Assembly: GCA_023426765.1 (NCBI GenBank)
Contig: JAEZBW010000560.1
Location: forward strand, 1-10,559
Length of the DNA stretch: 10,559 nucleotides
Direction: 5' to 3'
Source of the DNA: Bacillota bacterium
Lineage (GTDB): Bacteria > Bacillota > Clostridia > DSM-8532
Shown here: positions 6,199 to 10,559 of the stretch, piece by piece
Layout of the letters: the number at the start of each line of letters is the position of its first letter
Position numbering within the stretch: the stretch's first letter is position 1
Made by a program: the position numbers and the translations under genes
The notes under the pieces: model-generated
What the model saw: the letters and a program-made list of their open reading frames with translations, nothing else
The model's database searches: none
What the model was told of the DNA's origin: nothing

Positions 6199-7172
6199 AG
6201 GATTCCCCTTTCGCTTTTCAGAAGTACCTTTTTCACAAGGAAGCAAGCAAGGACAAACAATACTGCCACTTCTGCCGACACAAGCAGAAGGGTGCTCTCG
6301 ATCCCACTTCCCGTGCCAAACATTAATTTCTCAAAGGCGAACAGCATGTGCCAGGAAGGGATAACCCTAATCCATGCCGGTGAAAACGACGGGGATGAAT
6401 AGCTGACCATTGTCAACATATTCAAAGCCAGAAAGCTGACTGACAATGAGAACCAACTGCTTATATCTTGAAAAAACACAGTAATGGACAAGCCCAGAAG
6501 CGTAAACAGGGAGCTGGAAACAAAAGCCATAAGAATAAACCCGCTCCAGCTGAATTGAAACCCAATGATGAAAACCGCCATTAACAGCGCATATACCGTT
6601 CCTATCGTCCCAAAAAGGATGGTTTTGGCTGTGACATATTCCAGGGTTCCTGCAGGAGAAACCCGATAAGCCTTTATGGTTTTTCCCTCTTTCTCCTCAA
6701 GCATCAGAATTCCTGCCATCAGAAAGCCGGATATCAGAGCTTCAAAACAGATGAACACCGGTGCCAGCCTGATGTTTTCAGGCACCCTTCCCGTGCTTTC
6801 AGTAATGCTTTTCACTTTTATCTCCAATCCGGAGGGTTTACCAAACAAAACCGACATCAGGGCATTTTGTGCTTTCGCCGAAAGACCTGAATGGATAAGC
6901 GTTATATTGTCTTCGTTCTGAATAAAACCAACCGTCCCTTCCTGCTTTACCGAATCCAATACTGCCTGTTCACTTTCCAACGGGGTTGTTGCCGGCAATT
7001 CCAATTTTAAGTTCCATGAAACGATGTGTTGTGTATTCGTATTGAAATCTTCTGGAATTAGAAAGTGGACTGTCAGAATGATTACCACGAGAGAGCAGGT
7101 GATCACCCAAAACAATGCATTCCGCAGCAATAGCCGGATATCCTGCAGGACCAGGTTTAATATTCTTTTCAT
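6195..7172 (-). CDS. ABC-2-type transporter permease (first permease of the pair)
   Basis: This 325-residue membrane subunit has the same topology as its neighbour: an N-terminal span (about 18-38), an extracytoplasmic domain to about 135, and five further spans (about 136-158, 180-204, 209-231, 240-258, 296-315). The loop LEEKEGKTIKAYRVSPAGTLEY after the second span corresponds to NERESGVIQAFAVSPTGLASY in the other permease, showing the two are paralogues. The ATG at 7172 overlaps the ATPase stop (ATGA), with AGGAGG about 9 bases upstream inside the ATPase gene. Together with the ATPase and the second permease it would make a complete heteromeric exporter. There is no solute-binding protein gene, which fits export rather than uptake. 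Confidence 0.9.
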   Translation of the reverse strand: MKRILNLVLQDIRLLLRNALFWVITCSLVVIILTVHFLIPEDFNTNTQHIVSWNLKLELPATTPLESEQAVLDSVKQEGTVGFIQNEDNITLIHSGLSAKAQNALMSVLFGKPSGLEIKVKSITESTGRVPENIRLAPVFICFEALISGFLMAGILMLEEKEGKTIKAYRVSPAGTLEYVTAKTILFGTIGTVYALLMAVFIIGFQFSWSGFILMAFVSSSLFTLLGLSITVFFQDISSWFSLSVSFLALNMLTMVSYSSPSFSPAWIRVIPSWHMLFAFEKLMFGTGSGIESTLLLVSAEVAVLFVLACFLVKKVLLKSERGIL

Positions 7173-8017
7173 GATGAAAGCCTCCTGCCCGTGACCTTAA
7201 TGAAGATATCCTCCAGAGATGCCTCCTGGGAATGTATTTTGATCGGAGTGATCTTTAGCAGCATTTGGGCCAGCGCTTCTCTGTCTTCCATGGGAAAACT
7301 GGCTGCCTTTAATTCTCCGTCCTGTTCATAAGTTAAAACGATTTCCTTTTTTCCGTACTTCAGCTTCAGGTTATTCGGTTTGTCCATTGCGGCAATCTTT
7401 CCGTCATTCAGAAATGCTACAGTATCGCATAGCTTGTCAGCAAGCTCCATATTGTGCGTTGTCAGGAAAATAGTCGCTCCGTTTTCTCTCTGTTTTAATA
7501 TCAGATCCCGGATTGTTGCCGAAGTCGAAGGATCCAGACCGCTGGTGGGTTCGTCCAGAAACAGAATCTCAGGCTTGTTGATCAACGCTCTGGCCAGTGT
7601 CAAACGCTGCAGCATGCCCTTTGAATATTCACCGGCTTTTTTTCCAGCATGCTCCCTTAGCCCCACCCAATCCAGAACCTCCATCGGGTTAACCGTCGGT
7701 ACCGAAAACAGTCCTGCATGGAATTTCAGGTTTTCGAACCCGGTCAGTCTTTTATAAACATTCGGATGCTCGAAAGAAACTCCTATCCTGTTGAAAAAGG
7801 GAATGCCCAACTGTGAAATTTTCTTGCCGTCGAAGGATACTTCCCCCTTTTGCAGCTTCAGCAACCCTGTCATAATGTTTTGCACCGTTGATTTTCCGGC
7901 CCCTGAAGGACCAAGAAACCCGAATATCTCACCTTTATGAATCCTGAAGGATATTCCTGAAACCGCATATTTCCCGCTTCCGGTATAATCATGATACAGT
8001 TCATGCACGTTGATCAT
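7169..8017 (-). CDS. ABC transporter ATP-binding protein (exporter type)
   Basis: This is the ATPase that powers the adjacent permease pair. From the chosen start (MINVHELYHDY) it has 282 residues with Walker A GPSGAGKST at about 36-44, an ABC signature written YSKGMLQRL at 131-139, Walker B ILFLDEPTSGLD from 151 and the switch histidine in TTHNM at 188. The Q-loop region reads GVSFEHPN, with glutamate (about residue 83) where glutamine is usual. The tail SLEDIFIKVTGRR is typical of drug-exporter ATPases. The frame is open to an ATG at 8041, but that ATG lies inside an operator palindrome and has no ribosome site. The ATG at 8017 has AAGGAG about 10 bases upstream. It is the first gene of the tetR-controlled operon. 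Confidence 0.95.
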   Translation of the reverse strand: MINVHELYHDYTGSGKYAVSGISFRIHKGEIFGFLGPSGAGKSTVQNIMTGLLKLQKGEVSFDGKKISQLGIPFFNRIGVSFEHPNVYKRLTGFENLKFHAGLFSVPTVNPMEVLDWVGLREHAGKKAGEYSKGMLQRLTLARALINKPEILFLDEPTSGLDPSTSATIRDLILKQRENGATIFLTTHNMELADKLCDTVAFLNDGKIAAMDKPNNLKLKYGKKEIVLTYEQDGELKAASFPMEDREALAQMLLKITPIKIHSQEASLEDIFIKVTGRRLSS

Positions 8018-8033
8018 CTTGTTCACGCTCCTT

Positions 8034-8049
8034 TTGACCATCTGGTCAA
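8034..8049. promoter_or_regulatory. Operator palindrome O2 (downstream of the -10), probable TetR site
   Basis: TTGACCATCTGGTCAA has perfect 6-base arms around a 4-base centre. It starts at about the predicted transcription start and ends 16 bases before the ATPase start codon, so a bound repressor would block initiation. It matches the second palindrome at 8070-8085 in all but one base (centre ATCT against ACCT). Assigning it to the TetR protein encoded at the end of the operon is inference. Confidence 0.85.
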
Positions 8050-8056
8050 CAAATTC

Positions 8057-8085
8057 ATTATACTATGATTTGACCACCTGGTCAA
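8057..8085 (-). promoter_or_regulatory. Sigma-A promoter of the ABC exporter-tetR operon
   Basis: On the minus strand TTGACC (8085-8080) and TATAAT (8062-8057) are separated by exactly 17 bases, a near-perfect housekeeping promoter. Transcription would begin near 8050. The -35 hexamer is one arm of an operator palindrome, so such a strong promoter is presumably kept off by repression rather than by intrinsic weakness. Confidence 0.88.
8070..8085. promoter_or_regulatory. Operator palindrome O1 (over the -35 box), probable TetR site
   Basis: TTGACCACCTGGTCAA has perfect 6-base arms, and on the minus strand its first arm is the -35 hexamer TTGACC. It lies 36 bases centre-to-centre from the other palindrome, between three and four helical turns, with the -10 box between them. 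Occupancy would directly exclude RNA polymerase. Confidence 0.85.
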
Positions 8086-8115
8086 TACCGTATTCGATAA
8101 AAAGTTACAACAACG

Positions 8116-8139
8116 AAAAACCCGATGCAAAGCATCGGG
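8116..8139 (-). terminator. Intrinsic terminator of the two-component operon
   Basis: On the minus strand CCCGATGC-TTT-GCATCGGG forms a perfect 8-bp stem with a 3-base loop and is followed by five U residues (8120-8116). It lies 37 bases after the stop of the HD-GYP regulator and upstream of the exporter promoter, so it insulates the two operons. Its arms are identical to those of the hairpin at 4391-4409. Confidence 0.9.
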
Positions 8140-8176
8140 CTAAGCCCTGAAATACAGTTATATCGTTATATTGGTT

Positions 8177-9694
8177 CTATTCATAGGTAACCGCCAGTTC
8201 CTTCTCTATAACAGAGAAATGATCCAGCATGGATACAAATTTGTTTACGACACCCGCGTCGAACTGCGTTCCTGCCCCTTCAATCAACTGGTTAATTGCC
8301 GATTTCAGATCCAGCTTCGATCGGTAATGCCGGTCGGACATCATGGCGTCGAATGCATCGGCGACCGAGACAATTCTGGCCAGATAGGGGATATCATTTC
8401 CCTTCAGTCCTTCCGGATACCCCTTTCCATCAATTCTTTCATGATGGCATTTCACAATCGGAACCACATCCTTGAACATGGATATGACAGAAAGGATTCT
8501 GGCTCCCTTCATAGGATGTTTTTTAATTTCCTCATACTCGCGGATGTTCAATTTCTCGCTTTTAAACAGGATATCATCGGTTATCCCCATTTTGCCTACA
8601 TCGTGGAACAACCCGGCAACCCGTATGGTTTCAATCTCTTCATCACTAAGCCCCAAAGCTTTTCCGATCTTCACACAGTAATAGGAAACCCGGTCGGAGT
8701 GCCCCCGGGTGTACTCATCCTTCGCGTCAACAACCTGCCTTAAGGCTTCAATTGTGTCCATATACCGGATTCTGAGCTGCTCATAGGTGCGGTTTAATTC
8801 CTCATTTTTCATGTTGACCATGGAATGCAGGAATGCATTGGTCAGCGAAGAGGCTGCCTGCGCCGTATAGATCTCCAGCAGCTTGTAGCCATCTGAAATC
8901 TCTGCGGCGGAATTTTCAGTGCTTTCAACGTAAATGATACCAATGCACTCGGTATATACATTGATCAGGGGCAGAATGACACCGGTACTCAACCGGATAA
9001 CCTGCTTGGTTATTTTCGCTTTGCCGATATTCTCCAACAGCTGGGAATCCAGCATTGGCATAAAATCGGATATCTCCGCTTTAAACTTTCCGATTCCACG
9101 GAAAATACTTTTCTTTGAATCAAACTGATCGGGTATGTTGTCTATCAGTATAAACGCGCTTTCACTGCTTAAAAACGGAAGCAGTTCGGTCAGTATGTCC
9201 TCAAGAATGCTGCCAAGGGGCTGCAACTGATATATTCTTGGAACAGCCTGCAGGATTTTGTTTAGTCCATCACGAAACTGCTTGATCGTGTTCATCATCA
9301 TGACCGATTTAAATCCGGATTCTACCAGAAGCTGCAATTGGTCGAAACGATCGCTTTTTTCGCAATAGCCCTGTATATCAAGTGCTTTAATTGTCTCTAA
9401 CGGAGGAGCCAGATCCTTATGGCCGGTAAGAAGTAAAATATACAACTCAGAATTGAATTCCCGTATTCGTTTTACAACCTCATCCCCATGGATGGGAACC
9501 ATCAAATAGTCCAAGATCATCAGGTCAAAGTGTTCATTTCTAACTTTTTCAACAGCTTCAAGGGGGTTTGTAATGCCTTCATGGTAGTATCCGCTTCTTT
9601 TCAGCATAATGGACAAGGAATCAATGATCCCCTGCTCATCATCAACGATCAGAATTTTCATGGTATTCGAGGTCACTGATAATCGTTTTCTCAT
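8177..9694 (-). CDS. Response regulator with REC, GAF-like and HD-GYP domains (probable cyclic-di-GMP phosphodiesterase)
   Basis: This cytoplasmic regulator of about 505 residues should hydrolyse cyclic-di-GMP under control of phosphorylation. The receiver domain (about 12-130) has the acidic pair in VDDE (18-19), the phospho-acceptor Asp62 in MILDY, Thr90 and Lys113. A middle GAF-like region (about 141-291), resembling DUF3369, may bind a small molecule. The HD-GYP domain (about 311-493) retains its catalytic signatures: GHSDR at 331-335, HDVGK at 364-368, and HHERIDGKGYPEGLKG beginning at 417, so it should be active. I chose the ATG at 9694 because AGGGGG lies 7 bases upstream. An in-frame ATG at 9733 overlapping the kinase stop (TAATG) and the family-like MKILIVDD at 9661 are alternatives. 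It lies 38 bases after the kinase gene and is presumably its partner. Confidence 0.93.
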   Translation of the reverse strand: MRKRLSVTSNTMKILIVDDEQGIIDSLSIMLKRSGYYHEGITNPLEAVEKVRNEHFDLMILDYLMVPIHGDEVVKRIREFNSELYILLLTGHKDLAPPLETIKALDIQGYCEKSDRFDQLQLLVESGFKSVMMMNTIKQFRDGLNKILQAVPRIYQLQPLGSILEDILTELLPFLSSESAFILIDNIPDQFDSKKSIFRGIGKFKAEISDFMPMLDSQLLENIGKAKITKQVIRLSTGVILPLINVYTECIGIIYVESTENSAAEISDGYKLLEIYTAQAASSLTNAFLHSMVNMKNEELNRTYEQLRIRYMDTIEALRQVVDAKDEYTRGHSDRVSYYCVKIGKALGLSDEEIETIRVAGLFHDVGKMGITDDILFKSEKLNIREYEEIKKHPMKGARILSVISMFKDVVPIVKCHHERIDGKGYPEGLKGNDIPYLARIVSVADAFDAMMSDRHYRSKLDLKSAINQLIEGAGTQFDAGVVNKFVSMLDHFSVIEKELAVTYE

Positions 9695-9732
9695 GAATAT
9701 GCCCCCTGTTTCTTCTTTTGTGTTGCTTACCA

Positions 9733-10559
9733 TTACTTTTTGCGAGGAAGTTGTATATAAAAAGTGGTTCCCTTGCCTTCGGTAGACTCGAACCACATTT
9801 TCCCTTCAAAGCGCCCTTTAATTGTGGAATAGGACATATACAATCCAAGTCCTGTACCGGCTGTCCCCTTTGTTGTCACCATCTCCTTCAAAAGCTTATC
9901 CTTTACCCTGTGGGGAATGCCCTTTGCATAGTCTTTAACCGTAAAGAGGATACTATCATTGGATTCTTCAATAGTAAACTCTATTTTTCCATTTTTGCCT
10001 TCATAAGCCTGAATAGCATTTATAATAATATTATCGAATACTTGGACCAAACTATTAATATCTCCGTACAATTCTGTAGAAGAATTTACCTTGACTTCCG
10101 TATTTAACGTGCAATTAAACCGGATTAACTCGTATTTTAATAGAAGTTCTATTCTCTTCACCAGTTCGTACACTGAAAAACTGATCATGGTTGTGTTCGA
10201 AAGGCTCATCGCTTGTCCTTTCACGGTATCAATGATATCAGACATATAAGCGCAATAGGGTTGGATTTTTTTCAGCCAGGTACGCATTTCTTCGGCTATT
10301 TCCCGGTGATCCTCGGCGGTGACGGTTTCGTCATCTGCAGATTGCTCATATTCGTAAACCAGGTCTTTCAGCCCTTCAACCGCACCGGAAATACTCATTA
10401 TCGGTGTTTTCAGGTTGTGGGCAATCCCCCCGATAAGTTGGCCCAGCGAGGCCAGTCGCTCCTGTTCCATCAGGATTGCGTGCTTTTCCTCTATGGCTGC
10501 CAGGTTCTTTATGTTTTCGGTGATATCCCTGAAAAGGATGATGGTGCCCAGATGATTTT
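9733..10559 (-). CDS. PAS-containing sensor histidine kinase, C-terminal part (start lies beyond window)
   Basis: The frame is open through the right edge, and 274 residues plus a partial codon are visible. The first stretch, LGTIILFRDITENIKNL, is the typical end of a PAS sensory domain. A coiled linker leads to the H-box QLIGGIAHNLKTPIMSISGA, whose histidine is encoded at 10419-10417. The HATPase domain follows with the N-box VFDNIIINAIQAY, the G1 box KDYAKGIP, and the G2 box GTAGTGLGLYMS, ending FYIQLPRKK. It should autophosphorylate and pass phosphate to the HD-GYP regulator encoded just downstream. The ATG at 10470 is internal: the PAS-derived sequence continues upstream in frame, so it is not the true start. 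Which signal it senses, and whether it is membrane-bound, cannot be seen here. Confidence 0.92.
   Translation of the reverse strand, partial: NHLGTIILFRDITENIKNLAAIEEKHAILMEQERLASLGQLIGGIAHNLKTPIMSISGAVEGLKDLVYEYEQSADDETVTAEDHREIAEEMRTWLKKIQPYCAYMSDIIDTVKGQAMSLSNTTMISFSVYELVKRIELLLKYELIRFNCTLNTEVKVNSSTELYGDINSLVQVFDNIIINAIQAYEGKNGKIEFTIEESNDSILFTVKDYAKGIPHRVKDKLLKEMVTTKGTAGTGLGLYMSYSTIKGRFEGKMWFESTEGKGTTFYIQLPRKK

Noticed and set aside
8018..8041. ATPase start at the ATG at 8041
   Set aside because: This ATG is part of the operator palindrome, lies about 10 bases from the predicted transcription start and has no Shine-Dalgarno, whereas 8017 does.
8034..8085. The two palindromes as terminal repeats of a mobile element or as a short CRISPR-like repeat pair
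   Set aside because: There are only two copies, no spacer-like array and no transposase. Their placement over the -35 and the start of transcription is explained better as operators.
8171..8743. A 190-codon plus-strand open frame opposite the HD-GYP coding region
   Set aside because: It is antisense to clearly conserved HD-GYP motifs and crosses the gene's end. No ribosome site is seen.

Overview
The window looks like a chromosomal segment of a low-to-mid GC Firmicute, most likely from Clostridia. This rests on the split glycine dehydrogenase (separate gcvPA and gcvPB), a tandem glycine riboswitch with an intrinsic terminator, AGGAGG-type ribosome binding sites, sigma-A promoters and clostridial-style signalling proteins. 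The species cannot be named from the sequence alone. Almost every gene is on the minus strand, so transcription runs from the high-coordinate end to the low-coordinate end.

Layout. (1) 1-3890: the glycine cleavage operon, read leftwards as promoter - tandem glycine riboswitch/terminator - gcvT - gcvH - gcvPA - gcvPB, with gcvPB cut by the left edge. (2) 3891-4420: an intergenic stretch with an inverted repeat, then a small plus-strand gene (78 aa, unknown function) that converges on the next operon. (3) 4410-8085: a five-gene minus-strand operon: ABC ATPase, two ABC-2-type permeases, a 46-aa single-span membrane peptide, and a TetR-family regulator. All the genes overlap their neighbours by 1-28 bases. 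Its promoter carries two near-identical 16-bp palindromes, one covering the -35 box and one starting at about +1; they are the obvious operators for the operon's own TetR protein. (4) 8116-10559: a two-component pair, a PAS-containing histidine kinase (cut by the right edge) followed by a REC-GAF-like-HD-GYP response regulator, ended by a strong terminator.

How they work together. The gcv genes encode the T, H and P proteins, which with dihydrolipoamide dehydrogenase (not in the window) oxidise glycine to CO2, ammonia and methylene-tetrahydrofolate. The riboswitch should permit read-through only when glycine is abundant. The ABC operon looks like a self-regulated, ligand-induced exporter. The kinase probably phosphorylates the HD-GYP regulator and so controls cyclic-di-GMP breakdown. 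I see no functional link between the three modules. The least ordinary items are the 46-aa membrane ORF coupled to tetR, the paired operators, and the small plus-strand protein.
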